DNA of 64,000 nt from Geomonas diazotrophica (GTDB lineage Bacteria > Desulfobacterota > Desulfuromonadia > Geobacterales > Geobacteraceae): positions 62,001 through 126,000 of the forward strand of contig NZ_JAHLMF010000004.1 in the NCBI RefSeq assembly GCF_018919385.1, in the 5' to 3' direction. Shown piece after piece: positions 52,810 through 64,000 of this stretch (the stretch's first letter is position 1; each line of letters begins with the position of its first letter). A program made the translations under genes and the position numbers. Below the pieces are notes generated by a model. The model had not been told where the DNA came from. It searched no databases and worked only from the letters and a program-made list of their open reading frames with translations.

Positions 52810-53634
52810 TCAGCTTCCCACGTTCAGGTACCAGTTGATGATGCGCCTGCCGTAGAAGACGTACAGCACGGCGCCCCCCGCGAGGAACGGGCCGAACGGT
52901 ATGGCGAGTGTGGAGTCCTTCTTGCGGATCAGCATGAGGGTGACACCTATGATCGACCCCAAAAGGGAAGACACGAAGACGATGAACAGGATCGATTTCC
53001 AGCCGAGGAAGGCCCCCATCATGGCCAGGAGCTTCACGTCGCCCCCTCCCATGCCGTCCTTCTTGGCGACGACCTGGTAGATCCAGGCGATGAGGAGCAG
53101 GCTGCCGCCTCCGGCAATGATGCCGATCAGGGAGTTGAGCCAGCCCAGCTGCGGGATGAAGAACGAGATGAGAAAGCCGAGGACGATGCCGGGCAGGGTG
53201 ATGCGGTCCGGGATGATCTGGTGTTCCAGGTCGATGAAGGTGACCACGACCAGGGCGCTGCAGAATACGAAGAGCACCCCGAAGTAGAACAGACCGGTGA
53301 ACAGGAACTGGACCGGGGCCCCTTCCTCGAACAGACGCTGCGGGAAGAACTTGAAGAAAAGGGCCAGGGAAAGTAGGCCGTTCAGGAGCTCGACCAGCGG
53401 GTACTGGATCGAGATGCGTGCGCCGCAGGAGCGGCACTTTCCCCCGAGCAGCAGGTAGCTCAGGATCGGGATGTTGTCGTACCAGCGGATCTGGTAGTCG
53501 CACTTGGGGCAGTGCGACGGGGGTGACACCACCGACTCGTCGTGCGGCATCCGGCAGATGCAGACGTTCAGGAAGGAGCCTACCACGGCCCCCAGCAGGA
53601 AAGCGAATACGGCGTAGATGATGTAAGGAGTCAA
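52810..53634 (-). CDS. pilD: Prepilin peptidase PilD
   Basis: Aspartic peptidase that removes prepilin leaders and methylates the new N terminus. 274 residues with several membrane helices. The cytosolic loop has the two CxxC pairs (CPKCDYQIRWYDNIP and CRSCG). Catalytic aspartates fall in FIDLEHQIIPDRITLPG and the GxGD-type GMGGGDVKLLAMMGAFLG. All the prepilins in this window are its likely substrates. The gene starts the pilD-kinase-regulator run. Confidence 0.97.
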   Translation of the reverse strand: MTPYIIYAVFAFLLGAVVGSFLNVCICRMPHDESVVSPPSHCPKCDYQIRWYDNIPILSYLLLGGKCRSCGARISIQYPLVELLNGLLSLALFFKFFPQRLFEEGAPVQFLFTGLFYFGVLFVFCSALVVVTFIDLEHQIIPDRITLPGIVLGFLISFFIPQLGWLNSLIGIIAGGGSLLLIAWIYQVVAKKDGMGGGDVKLLAMMGAFLGWKSILFIVFVSSLLGSIIGVTLMLIRKKDSTLAIPFGPFLAGGAVLYVFYGRRIINWYLNVGS

Positions 53635-53652
53635 GGAAACCTCTTAACGGCC

Positions 53653-53747
53653 GTTCTAGGTTCTACGTTCTAAGTTCTACGTGAAAAGCCCTCCTAACTG
53701 CTCCTGTGACAGCGGCAAGGACAACTTAGAACATAGAACGTAGAACC
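53653..53747. repeat. Inverted array of GTTCTAN heptamers between valS and pilD
   Basis: Left arm: GTTCTAG, GTTCTAC, GTTCTAA, GTTCTAC in exact seven-base steps. Right arm, on the other strand: GTTCTAC, GTTCTAT, GTTCTAA. The arms are complementary and enclose about 38 bases, forming a long stem. It fills the gap between valS and pilD and includes no gene. Confidence 0.88.
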
Positions 53748-53757
53748 GGTTTTTGGT

Positions 53758-56424
53758 CTACTTGAGCCTCAGGATCTTCTCCAGGCTCTCCTGGAGGAGC
53801 TTCTTCTTGTTGCCGAACTCGGCGATCTTCTCGCGCTCCTTCTCGACCACGTCGGCGGGCGCACGCTCGATGAAGCTCGGGTTCTCCAGTTTCTTGGAGA
53901 GGAACTCGATGTCCTTCTCGATCTTGGCGATCTCCTTGTTGAGACGCTTCTCTTCTTCCTCGACGTTCACGAGCCCCTTGAGCGGCACGATGATCTCGAC
54001 GTCGCCTGCCACCTGCAGCGAGGCCTCGGCGGGACGCTCGATCCCCTGCCCGATGGCAAGGTCGGAAAGACGGGCGAGGCTCATCACGTAGACCTCGTTC
54101 TTCTTGAGCAGCTTGAGGCTCGACTCGGACTTGCAGTCGAGGATGGCGGCGATCTGCTTGCTCGGGGCAACTTCCATCTCGCCCCTGATGTTCCTGATCC
54201 CCTTGATGACTTCCATCACCAGTTCCATCTCGACGGCGGCGGAGGCGTAGCCCGCCCACTCCTCGCGCGGGGTCGGGAAGTCGGAGATCATGATGGAATC
54301 GGCGGCGCCTTTCTTCTTGGGCAGGGCCTGCCAGATCTCCTCGGTGATGAAGGGCATGAACGGATGCAAAAGGCGCAGGAGGTTCTCCAACACCAGCCAG
54401 AGCACGTATTTCGCCGCCGCCTGGCGCTCGGCGTCACCCTTGTAGAGATCGTCCTTGGCCAACTCGATGTACCAGTCGCAGAACTCGCTCCAGGTGAAGC
54501 GGTACAACTCGCTGGCCGCCTCGTTGAAACGGAACCCGGTCAGCGCCGAGTCCAATGAACCTGCAGCCTCGTTGAGGCGGTACAGGATCCAGCGGTCCGC
54601 GTTGGAGAGCTTGAGCGACTCGACATCGACCTGATCCGGATCGAACCCTTCCAGGTTCATCATGGCGAAACGCGATGCGTTCCAGATCTTGTTGGCGAAG
54701 TTGCGGTAGCCGGCGATCCTCTCCTCGGCGAGCTTGATGTCGCGCCCCTGCGCGGCGAAGGCAGCCAGGGTGAAGCGGAAGGCGTCGGTGCCGTAGGCGT
54801 CGATGACGGTCAGCGGATCGATCACGTTCCCCTTGGACTTGGACATCTTCTGCCCCTGCGCGTCGCGCACCAGGGCGTGGATGTAGACGTCGGTGAAGGG
54901 GACCTCGTCCATGAAGTGCAGCCCCATCATCATCATGCGGGCCACCCAGAAGAAGAGGATGTCGAAGCCGGTAACCAGGCAGGAGGTCGGGTAGAAGGCG
55001 GACAGCTCCGGGGTCTTTTCCGGCCACCCCATGGTGGAGAAGGGCCAGAGGGCCGAGGAGAACCAGGTGTCGAGCACGTCGGTTTCCTGGCGGATCTCGT
55101 CGGAGCCGCACTGGCTGCACGCGGTCGGGTCTTCCTTGGCCACGGTGATGTGACCGCAGTGGTCGCAGTACCAGGCGGGAATCCGGTGTCCCCACCAGAT
55201 CTGGCGCGAGATGCACCAGTCGCGGATGTTCTCCATCCAGTCGTAGTAGGTGTTTTCCCACTGCTGCGGCACGATCTTGGTGCGCCCGTCCTTGACGGCG
55301 CCAAGGGCGCGCTCGGCAAGCGGTCCCACCTTCACGTACCACTGCAGGGACATGTACGGCTCGACGACGGTCTTGCAGCGGTAGCAGCCGCCGACGGAGA
55401 GGGCGTGATCCTGGATCTTCTCGAGAAGTCCGGCAGCCTCGAGGTCGGCCACGACCTGTTTCCTGGCGGCGAAGCGGTCCATCCCCTCGTACTGCTTGCC
55501 GGCGGCGTTCACCACGCCGGACTCGTCGAAGACGTTGATGCGGTCGAGGTTGTGCCTGAGGCCCATCTCGAAGTCGTTGAAGTCGTGCGCCGGGGTGATC
55601 TTCACCACGCCGGTGCCGAACTCGCGGTCGACGTAGTCGTCGGCGATGACCGGGATCTCGCGGTTCACCAAGGGGAGCATGACCTTCTTCCCGATCAGGT
55701 GGCTGTAGCGCTCGTCCTCGGGGTGCACGGCCACGGCGGTGTCCCCCAGCATGGTCTCGGGACGGGTGGTGGCGACCACCACGTACTCGTCGCTCCCCAC
55801 CACCGGGTAGCGCAGGTGCCAGAGGTTCCCCGCCTTGTCCTCGTGCTCGACCTCGATGTCGGAGAGCGCGGTGTGGCAGCGCGGGCACCAGTTGATCAGG
55901 CGGTTGTCGCGGTAGATCAGTTTCTCCTGGTACAGGCGCACGAACACCTCGCGCACCGCCTTGGAAAGCCCGGCGTCCATGGTGAAGCGTTCGCGCTCCC
56001 AGTCGCAGGAGGCGCCGAGACGCTTCAACTGTCCGATGATCTGCCCGCCCGACTCACCCTTCCACTGCCAGACCCGCTCGATGAACCCTTCGCGGCCCAG
56101 TTCGAAACGATCCTTCCCTTCGGCGGCGAGCTGGCGCTCGACCACGTTCTGGGTGGCGATCCCGGCGTGGTCGGTGCCCGGCATCCAGAGCACGTTGTAG
56201 CCGCTCATCCGCTTCCAGCGGCACAGGATGTCCTGCAGGGTATTGTTCAGGGCGTGCCCCATGTGCAGCACGCCGGTGATGTTCGGGGGGGGGATGACGA
56301 TGGAGTAGCTCGGCTTGTCGGAGGGGACGACGGCATGGAAGTACCCCTTCCCTTCCCACTCCTGGTACCACTTCTGCTCAACGCTTTTCGGCTCGTAAAC
56401 CTTTTCCAGCTCTTTGTTTGCCAT
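53758..56424 (-). CDS. valS: Valyl-tRNA synthetase
   Basis: Charges tRNA-Val. 888 residues, the normal bacterial length. HIGH motif as HMGH (54-57) in PNITGVLHMGH; KMSKS at about 526 in QKMSKSKGNVIDP; CP1 editing domain (TTRPETMLGDTAVAVHPED, TPAHDFNDFEMG); zinc-like CDHCGHITVAKEDPTACSQC; and a C-terminal coiled coil (VNVEEEEKRLNKEIAKIEKD) as in bacterial ValRS. Start by MANKELEKVY. Confidence 0.98.
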   Translation of the reverse strand: MANKELEKVYEPKSVEQKWYQEWEGKGYFHAVVPSDKPSYSIVIPPPNITGVLHMGHALNNTLQDILCRWKRMSGYNVLWMPGTDHAGIATQNVVERQLAAEGKDRFELGREGFIERVWQWKGESGGQIIGQLKRLGASCDWERERFTMDAGLSKAVREVFVRLYQEKLIYRDNRLINWCPRCHTALSDIEVEHEDKAGNLWHLRYPVVGSDEYVVVATTRPETMLGDTAVAVHPEDERYSHLIGKKVMLPLVNREIPVIADDYVDREFGTGVVKITPAHDFNDFEMGLRHNLDRINVFDESGVVNAAGKQYEGMDRFAARKQVVADLEAAGLLEKIQDHALSVGGCYRCKTVVEPYMSLQWYVKVGPLAERALGAVKDGRTKIVPQQWENTYYDWMENIRDWCISRQIWWGHRIPAWYCDHCGHITVAKEDPTACSQCGSDEIRQETDVLDTWFSSALWPFSTMGWPEKTPELSAFYPTSCLVTGFDILFFWVARMMMMGLHFMDEVPFTDVYIHALVRDAQGQKMSKSKGNVIDPLTVIDAYGTDAFRFTLAAFAAQGRDIKLAEERIAGYRNFANKIWNASRFAMMNLEGFDPDQVDVESLKLSNADRWILYRLNEAAGSLDSALTGFRFNEAASELYRFTWSEFCDWYIELAKDDLYKGDAERQAAAKYVLWLVLENLLRLLHPFMPFITEEIWQALPKKKGAADSIMISDFPTPREEWAGYASAAVEMELVMEVIKGIRNIRGEMEVAPSKQIAAILDCKSESSLKLLKKNEVYVMSLARLSDLAIGQGIERPAEASLQVAGDVEIIVPLKGLVNVEEEEKRLNKEIAKIEKDIEFLSKKLENPSFIERAPADVVEKEREKIAEFGNKKKLLQESLEKILRLK

Positions 56425-56514
56425 CTAATCTACCTCATTTTAAAAATGCTCTAGCAGGGTTGGCCCTGCACAGCTTGAAATCTTCGTTAGCGCCTGCGCG
56501 CCAGCCCGCCCGAG

Positions 56515-56628
56515 GTCCCCTCCTCCCTCCGGGAGAGGGTGACCGAAGGCCGGGTGAGGGAGACGCCGCCAGGGACATCGCCTATCGCATCGCCCTCACC
56601 CCGTCCCTCTCCCGGGGGGAGAGGGTGG
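56515..56628. repeat. Dispersed inverted-repeat element, copy 3 (REP/MITE-like)
   Basis: Same plan as copies near 10 and 25.7 kb: left CCCTCCGGGAGAGGGTGACC and GGCCGGGTGAGGG, right CCCTCACCCCGTCCCTCTCC and GGGAGAGGGT. About 115 bp with complementary ends, in the gap upstream of valS. No gene inside. Confidence 0.85.
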
Positions 56629-56660
56629 CTAGGCCATTAACGGTGGGAGTGCCCCAGTAT

Positions 56661-56688
56661 GAAAAAAGGGGATCGTAAAATCCCCTGT
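56661..56688 (-). terminator. Terminator after the receiver-protein gene
   Basis: On the minus strand a stem GGGGAT/ATCCCC with a six-base loop is followed by CCTTTTTTC-like T residues, about 30 bases past the stop. Confidence 0.7.
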
Positions 56689-56719
56689 TTCATAAGCGGA
56701 TGCGCGTAAGACGTCCGCC

Positions 56720-58000
56720 TTAGTCGCGTACGCCGCTCTTCAGTTTTCTGATTTCTTCCTTGATGATCACCTCGGCCAGATCGGGGACCACTTCCCAGAC
56801 GATTCGCTCGATCACCTCGCGGGACACCTTGGAGAGTGCGGCCACCAGTTGGTCCTCGGTCAGTTCGGCAACGGCCGCGGGCTGCGGGGCTGCGGCCTGA
56901 ACGGGCGTCACTGCGGCGGGGGCCGCAAAGACGGGTTCGGGCTGTGCCGCTGCAGCAGGCGCTGCGGCCTGCGGCGCGGGTTCCTCCGCCTCGAACTCGA
57001 AGGGCTCGTACTCCGGCACCCCGAACGCCTCGGCCTCGGCCTCGGTCTCGGCCTGCGCGGGTACCGCCACCGCGGCTTCCGGCTCCTCGCTGAAAGCGAA
57101 GAACTCCTCCTCGCTGACGGTGAGCGAGGAATCAACGGCCGGCTCCTCCAGGTCGAGCGCCGGGCCGGTCTCTTCGATCTCTTCGGTTTCGTCGAAGTTG
57201 AAAATCTCTTCAGCCTCGAACTCGGACTCGTCCGCCGCCTCCGGCTCCACCACTCCGAACAGCTCGGACGGCGCCTCAACGGCAGCGGCGGGAGTCTCCT
57301 CCTCCAGCTCGAAGGCACCCCACAGGTCGTCTTCCATGCTCGCCTCGACCGGCTCCACCTGCGCGGCAGGAGCGGCGGCTGCAACCGGGGCCTCCCAGGC
57401 CGGCTCTGGCGGAGCGGCGGGGGCCTCCCAGGCGGGCTCGGTTTCGATGCCGACGCTCTCCCAGATGTCTTCCTCGGCGGCAGCCGGAGCAGCGGCGGCC
57501 GGTGCTGCGGCTACCGGGGCGGCTGCGGCCGGGGCCATGGCGTCCAGGGAGGAGAGATCGCCCCAGATTTCCTCGGCTGCGGGAGCCGGGGCTGCCGGCT
57601 GTGCCACCGGGGGAGCGGTCTTTCTGGTCTTGCCCAGTTCCAGCATCTCCTTGACCCTGTCGATCAACTGCTGCGATTCGAAGGGCTTGGAGATGGTGGC
57701 ATCGGCACCGCATTCCCGCGCCTTCTCCTCGTCCAGCGGCTCGAAGGCGCCGATCAGGAGGATGATGGGGACCGCGCCGAGCACGGGGTCGCGACGGATC
57801 TCGGCGCAGACCTCGTAGCCGGTCTTGCCGGGCATCAGCGCGTCGACCAGCATCACGTCCGGCTTGGTCTCCCGCGCCTTCTCAAGGGCAGCAGTACCGT
57901 TGTCGACAACGGTCAGCTCAAACTCCTCATTGGCGAAGATGATCGCCACGACCTTCTGAATGGTGATGCTGTCATCGGCGAGGAGCAGTCTATTGCCCAT
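56720..58000 (-). CDS. Response-regulator protein with Ala/Glu/Pro-rich extension
   Basis: 426 residues. Receiver domain (1-125): LLADDSITIQKVVAIIF, phospho-acceptor aspartate 53 in VMLVDALMPGKTGYEV, and lysine in TISKPFESQQL. Then about 240 residues of low-complexity Ala/Pro/Glu text with DDLWGAFELEEE and DIWESVGIE motifs, and a compact C-terminal helix pair (LTEDQLVAALSKVSREVIER, IVWEVVPDLAEVIIKEEIRK) seen in some deltaproteobacterial receiver proteins. No DNA-binding domain. Probably signals through protein contacts, for example in motility or polarity, but this is inference. Confidence 0.85.
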   Translation of the reverse strand: MGNRLLLADDSITIQKVVAIIFANEEFELTVVDNGTAALEKARETKPDVMLVDALMPGKTGYEVCAEIRRDPVLGAVPIILLIGAFEPLDEEKARECGADATISKPFESQQLIDRVKEMLELGKTRKTAPPVAQPAAPAPAAEEIWGDLSSLDAMAPAAAAPVAAAPAAAAPAAAEEDIWESVGIETEPAWEAPAAPPEPAWEAPVAAAAPAAQVEPVEASMEDDLWGAFELEEETPAAAVEAPSELFGVVEPEAADESEFEAEEIFNFDETEEIEETGPALDLEEPAVDSSLTVSEEEFFAFSEEPEAAVAVPAQAETEAEAEAFGVPEYEPFEFEAEEPAPQAAAPAAAAQPEPVFAAPAAVTPVQAAAPQPAAVAELTEDQLVAALSKVSREVIERIVWEVVPDLAEVIIKEEIRKLKSGVRD

Positions 58001-58237
58001 CTATCCCCCCTCTACTTAGGAAGCTTACTTCAGGAGTTATTGTTGCCACGACAAATTCGAGTCGTCCGGCTGATACAGAGCTGATCCGGGAAGTGCTCAC
58101 AGGATTTCTCGTGCGTAGGACAGACAGAAATGGCAGTTCGTAATCAGGCGCAAATACATCCAGTATGACACTAAAAATGGTAAAAAAAGCTAGCATAAAG
58201 GGCGTAGGGTGTCAAGGTTTTTGCCCTTTCTTATTAA

Positions 58238-59416
58238 TCACTCGTCATTGAAACGGGCCATGTCTCCGAACTCAACGGGAATGCCGAAGATCTGGGCGGC
58301 CAGCGTCGAGATATCGCCACGCAACTTGTTGATCTCGTGCACCTTTTTGTATTCAAGACGCGAAGTGAGCAGAATGACGAAGGTGTCGGTGGCCGGGTCG
58401 ATCCAGATCGACGACCCCGAGTACCCGGTGTGGCCGAAGGAGACCCGGGAGAATCCCTGCCCGCGGGGCGCGGAGAAGGGAGAGGAGATGTCCCACCCAA
58501 GCCCCCTGACCACGGTGCCGCCGCGCGAGAAGTAAGGCGCAGTCATCTGGTCCACGGTGCGCTGCGCGAGAACGCGCCTCCCCTCCAGGGTCCCGCCGGA
58601 GAGCATCATCCGGCAGAAGCGGGAGAGGTCCCGGGCGGTGGCGAAGAGCCCGGCATGCCCGGCCACGCCTCCCAACTGGCGGCAAAGGTAGTCCTGGGGT
58701 TCGCCGAAGAGGACGCGCTCGTCGCTGATCGTTCCGGAACAGCGCCCCGTCTCCTTGGGATGGAAGGCGGTGTCGGCCATCCCCAGCGGACGGTAGAAGG
58801 AGACCTGGGCGTAGAGGTCGAGCGGAGCGCCGGTGGCGCGGCGCACCAGCTCCGCGAGCAGGATGAAGTTCAGGTCGGCATAGCGGAAGCGGCTTCCCAC
58901 CTCCCCCTTGAGCTTCTGGGCGGCGGCGCCCTCGATGGCGCTTTGCATGGGATTCACGCTGGAGAGCGGGATGTCGTCCAGTCCGGAGGTATGGGTCAAA
59001 AGGTTCATCACCAGGACCGCATCCTTCCCCTTCCCTGCCAGCTCCGGAAACCACCTGGTTACGGGGTCGAGCAGCGAGATCCTGCCCTCTTCCGCCAGCT
59101 TCAGGATGGAGGGGGTGGTGGCGATGACCTTGGTCAGCGAGGCGACGTCGAAGATGGCGTCGGCCGCCATGGGAGGTGCGTCGGGGAACGGGGAGAGGCG
59201 TCCGTACGCCTTCTCGAAGAGGATCTTGTCGCGGTTGCCTATGAGGACGACCCCGCCGGCGATGAGGTTGCGTCCCATCGCCTCATTCATCAGCGAGTCG
59301 ATGCGGGGCTGGTCGGCGGCGCGGCAGGCGGTGGCGAGGAAGATGGCCAACAGACAGCCGCAGATACTGCTCAGCAGGGGGCGCAAGCGCACCCTAAAAT
59401 ACGTGTTCAATCTCAA
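58238..59416 (-). CDS. Serine hydrolase of the beta-lactamase/penicillin-binding-protein C fold
   Basis: 392 residues, exported (signal around 13-33, with a possible lipobox LATAC). Catalytic motifs of the class C/D-Ala-D-Ala carboxypeptidase family: SLTK (93-96, nucleophile serine), YADLN as the Y-x-N-type motif, and HTG in FGHTGYSGSSIWID. Similar proteins are esterases or peptidoglycan peptidases; calling it an antibiotic-resistance enzyme would be unsupported. The gene appears to stand in a minus-strand run with a DUF2914 gene. Confidence 0.9.
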   Translation of the reverse strand: MRLNTYFRVRLRPLLSSICGCLLAIFLATACRAADQPRIDSLMNEAMGRNLIAGGVVLIGNRDKILFEKAYGRLSPFPDAPPMAADAIFDVASLTKVIATTPSILKLAEEGRISLLDPVTRWFPELAGKGKDAVLVMNLLTHTSGLDDIPLSSVNPMQSAIEGAAAQKLKGEVGSRFRYADLNFILLAELVRRATGAPLDLYAQVSFYRPLGMADTAFHPKETGRCSGTISDERVLFGEPQDYLCRQLGGVAGHAGLFATARDLSRFCRMMLSGGTLEGRRVLAQRTVDQMTAPYFSRGGTVVRGLGWDISSPFSAPRGQGFSRVSFGHTGYSGSSIWIDPATDTFVILLTSRLEYKKVHEINKLRGDISTLAAQIFGIPVEFGDMARFNDE

Positions 59417-59452
59417 TGTGACTCTCTCGGTCCTTGCGGGGTACTGCCGTGG

Positions 59453-59860
59453 TTAATTCATCTTGAAGGTGACCGACTTGAGGACCTTCCCCTCGCTGTC
59501 CACCGCATCGCAGCGCCAATCGCCGGAGAGCCCCTTTTCGACCACCTTGCGGCTGTAGGTGCGCCAGTGTGCCCCCTTGACCGGCAGCTCGTATTCCGCC
59601 ACTGCCTCGTCGTTTATGTACCAGATCTGCTTGATGGTGGTGTTGGTATCTTCGGGGGCCGAGAACCTGGTGAAGCAGTAGAGCGCCTTGACCGAGGTGG
59701 ACGAGATGCGACGGACCGAGTCGATCGGGTTGCCTTTTACGATCTTGGTGGTGACCGCCATCTCGGTGATTTTCAGGTCGCCCGCCCACGACTGGCTCCA
59801 GCCGGCGAGGGTTGCCAACAGTACAGCGGTTGCGATCGAAACAATCGTGGTACGGCTCAT
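59453..59860 (-). CDS. Secreted DUF2914-domain protein
   Basis: 135 residues. Signal peptide (IVSIATAVLLATLAGWSQSWA), then one DUF2914-like beta domain: KITEMAVTTKIVKGNPIDS, ALYCFTRF, IKQIWYINDEAVAEYELPV and the typical end GDWRCDAVDSEGKVLKSVTF. ATG chosen by signal-peptide position; a longer out-of-phase frame spanning argJ was ignored. Function of the domain is unknown. Confidence 0.85.
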   Translation of the reverse strand: MSRTTIVSIATAVLLATLAGWSQSWAGDLKITEMAVTTKIVKGNPIDSVRRISSTSVKALYCFTRFSAPEDTNTTIKQIWYINDEAVAEYELPVKGAHWRTYSRKVVEKGLSGDWRCDAVDSEGKVLKSVTFKMN

Positions 59861-59946
59861 TGTGCCTCCAGCAGCGTTTGCGGAGAGTGTAGATACCGGC
59901 GTTGTGCCGGTGCCGCCCCGGGCGGAAAGCGGCAGCGTCAATAGTA

Positions 59947-61122
59947 TCAGGTCCTGTAGTCGGCGTTGATGCGGACGTAGTCGTAGGAGAGATCGCTGGT
60001 GTAGACCACGGCCTCTCCGCCGCCGATCTTGAGGTCGATGGCGACCTTGAATTCCTTTTGCTGCAGCACGCGGGTACCGGCCGCCTCGGCGTCGCCGCCG
60101 GCGAAAATGCCGCCGGTGGCCATCAGCACGTCGTCGAAGCGGATCTCCACCCGCTCCTGCTCCACCTGCGCCCCGGAGTACCCGATCGCCGCGATGATCC
60201 TGCCCCAGTTGGCGTCCTGGCCGAAGAAGGCGGTCTTGACCAGCATGGAGTTGGCGACGGCGAGCGCGGCCTTCTTGGCGTCCGCCTGGGTCGCGCCACC
60301 TTTCACCCTGATTTCGACGAACTTGGTCGCCCCCTCGCCGTCCTTCACGATCAGCTTGGCCAGGGAGAGAAGCAGGTCGTGCAGGAGAGCTGCGAAATCG
60401 GCCCCTTCCGGAGTCCCCCCCTTGATGACCGGGTTCCCCGCCGCGCCGTTGGCGAAGATGAGGGCCGTGTCGTTGGTGGAGGTGTCGTTGTCCACCGTGA
60501 TGGCGTTGAAGGAACCGTCCACCGCCTGGGCGAAAGCGCTCTTCAGGAAGGCGCCATCCACCTCGGCATCGGTTACCAGGAAGGAGAGCATGGTGGCCAT
60601 GTTGGGATGGATCATCCCGGCCCCCTTGGCGATTCCCCAGATGCTGTAGGGCTTGCCGCCGGCCTCGCCGCTGCGCCTCTCGATCTTCTCGAAGGTGTCC
60701 GTGGTCATGATCGCCTTGGCCACGTCGTCCAGCGTGCCATGGTCGAGGCCGTCCACCAGGGGCTGGATCCCCTTCCTGAAGCGTTCCATGGGGAGGGGCT
60801 GGCCGATGACGCCGGTCGAGGCGATCAGGAGTTCCTCGTCGGAGAGACCGAGCGCCTCGGCTGTTTTCCTGCCGCACTCGAGCGCGTCCGTCATCCCCTG
60901 TTGGCCGGTGCAGGCGTTGGCGTTGCCGCTGTTGACCAGGAGCGCGCGGCACTTGCCGTTATGCGAGCGCTGGCGCGAGATGATCACCGGTGCCGCCTGC
61001 ACCTTGTTGGTGGTATAGACCGCCGCCACCTGGGCGGGGAAATCCGAAAATATCAGCGCCAGGTCGAGCCGTCCCGGCTTCTTTATGGCCGCCTCGACGG
61101 CCGAAAAGCGAAAACCTTTCAT
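59947..61122 (-). CDS. argJ: Bifunctional ornithine acetyltransferase/N-acetylglutamate synthase
   Basis: Moves the acetyl group from acetylornithine to glutamate in arginine synthesis. 391 residues. The precursor self-cleaves before the threonine of MIHPNMATMLSFLVTD (about residue 177), giving the two chains of the enzyme. Other family text: NSGNANACTGQQGMTDALEC, STGVIGQPLPMERF, NDTSTNDTALIFANG, and the C-terminal YDYVRINADYRT. No other arg genes are present. Confidence 0.97.
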   Translation of the reverse strand: MKGFRFSAVEAAIKKPGRLDLALIFSDFPAQVAAVYTTNKVQAAPVIISRQRSHNGKCRALLVNSGNANACTGQQGMTDALECGRKTAEALGLSDEELLIASTGVIGQPLPMERFRKGIQPLVDGLDHGTLDDVAKAIMTTDTFEKIERRSGEAGGKPYSIWGIAKGAGMIHPNMATMLSFLVTDAEVDGAFLKSAFAQAVDGSFNAITVDNDTSTNDTALIFANGAAGNPVIKGGTPEGADFAALLHDLLLSLAKLIVKDGEGATKFVEIRVKGGATQADAKKAALAVANSMLVKTAFFGQDANWGRIIAAIGYSGAQVEQERVEIRFDDVLMATGGIFAGGDAEAAGTRVLQQKEFKVAIDLKIGGGEAVVYTSDLSYDYVRINADYRT

Positions 61123-61123
61123 A

Positions 61124-61229
61124 GTTGAACCTCAGGTTTAAGGTTAAGGTTGAGGTTAAGAGAAGCTTTAAACGCGGGTTTTTCTCGACCTCAGCCTGTG
61201 AGCGAAGCGAACGGAAACCTCAACCTCGC
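61124..61229. repeat. GGTTAA-like hexamer array between argJ and secA
   Basis: Left arm words: GGTTTAA, GGTTAA, GGTTGA, GGTTAA in six-base steps; right arm AACCTCAACC (61216-61225) pairs exactly with GGTTGAGGTT (61148-61157). It fills the secA-argJ gap. The plan matches the accB-accC array though the word differs. Confidence 0.78.
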
Positions 61230-61232
61230 TTT

Positions 61233-64000
<2,768 letters not shown>

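Noticed and set aside
58238-59416. Beta-lactamase resistance gene
   Set aside because: The fold motifs match serine hydrolases broadly; nothing points to antibiotic hydrolysis.

Overview
The window reads as chromosomal DNA of a GC-rich anaerobic deltaproteobacterium of the Geobacter group (Geobacter, Geomonas or Citrifermentans-like). The indications are a haem-carrying lipoprotein cytochrome, FeoB with Fur, a PxxKW cysteine-rich protein, the futalosine menaquinone gene mqnA, a CFI-box surface lipoprotein, a pilMNOPQ cluster next to aro genes, and two copies of a minor-pilin set. This assignment is an inference from gene content; no rRNA or other phylogenetic marker is present. No tRNA, rRNA, CRISPR array, prophage or insertion sequence was found.

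Layout. 1-5.4 kb: start of feoB, fur, small secreted or lipoprotein genes and a monohaem cytochrome. 5.5-10 kb: one very long Lhr-type helicase. 10.2-17.1 kb: ModF-like double ABC ATPase, a lone ribbon-helix-helix antitoxin, nifS-nifU, a phosphohexomutase, the PxxKW protein and a NUDIX hydrolase. 17.1-17.7 kb: an AT-rich tandem array described below. 17.7-27 kb: a long minus-strand run of housekeeping genes (mqnA, gcvH, accC, accB, an M24 peptidase, aroQ, a Roadblock protein, a TPR protein, aroB, aroK, aroC). 27.2-38 kb: a lone DsbC-N-like lipoprotein, a giant CFI-box lipoprotein, another lipoprotein and pilQPONM with an upstream XRE regulator. 38.3-53.6 kb: two tandem fimT-pilV-pilW-pilX minor-pilin modules, pilY1, a DsbC-like protein carrying a haem motif behind a near-consensus sigma-54 promoter, an NtrC-type regulator with its sensor kinase, and pilD. 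53.8-64 kb: valS, a receiver protein, a serine hydrolase, a DUF2914 protein, argJ and most of secA.

How the genes fit together. Most of 27-54 kb serves type IV pilus biogenesis: the PilMNOP alignment complex, the PilQ secretin, minor pilins and PilY1 as tip or priming complex, PilD to process prepilins, and a sigma-54 two-component system beside a sigma-54 promoter. The aro run supplies chorismate, which MqnA uses as a menaquinone precursor.

Most unusual signal. At 17202-17643 four units with an exact 123-bp period each carry a 31-nt hairpin in register, with two compensated base-pair changes between copies, and a fifth longer hairpin closes the array. Short-word arrays of period 6, 6, 7 and 9 occupy four other gaps, and three copies of a roughly 115-bp inverted-repeat element are dispersed through the window.
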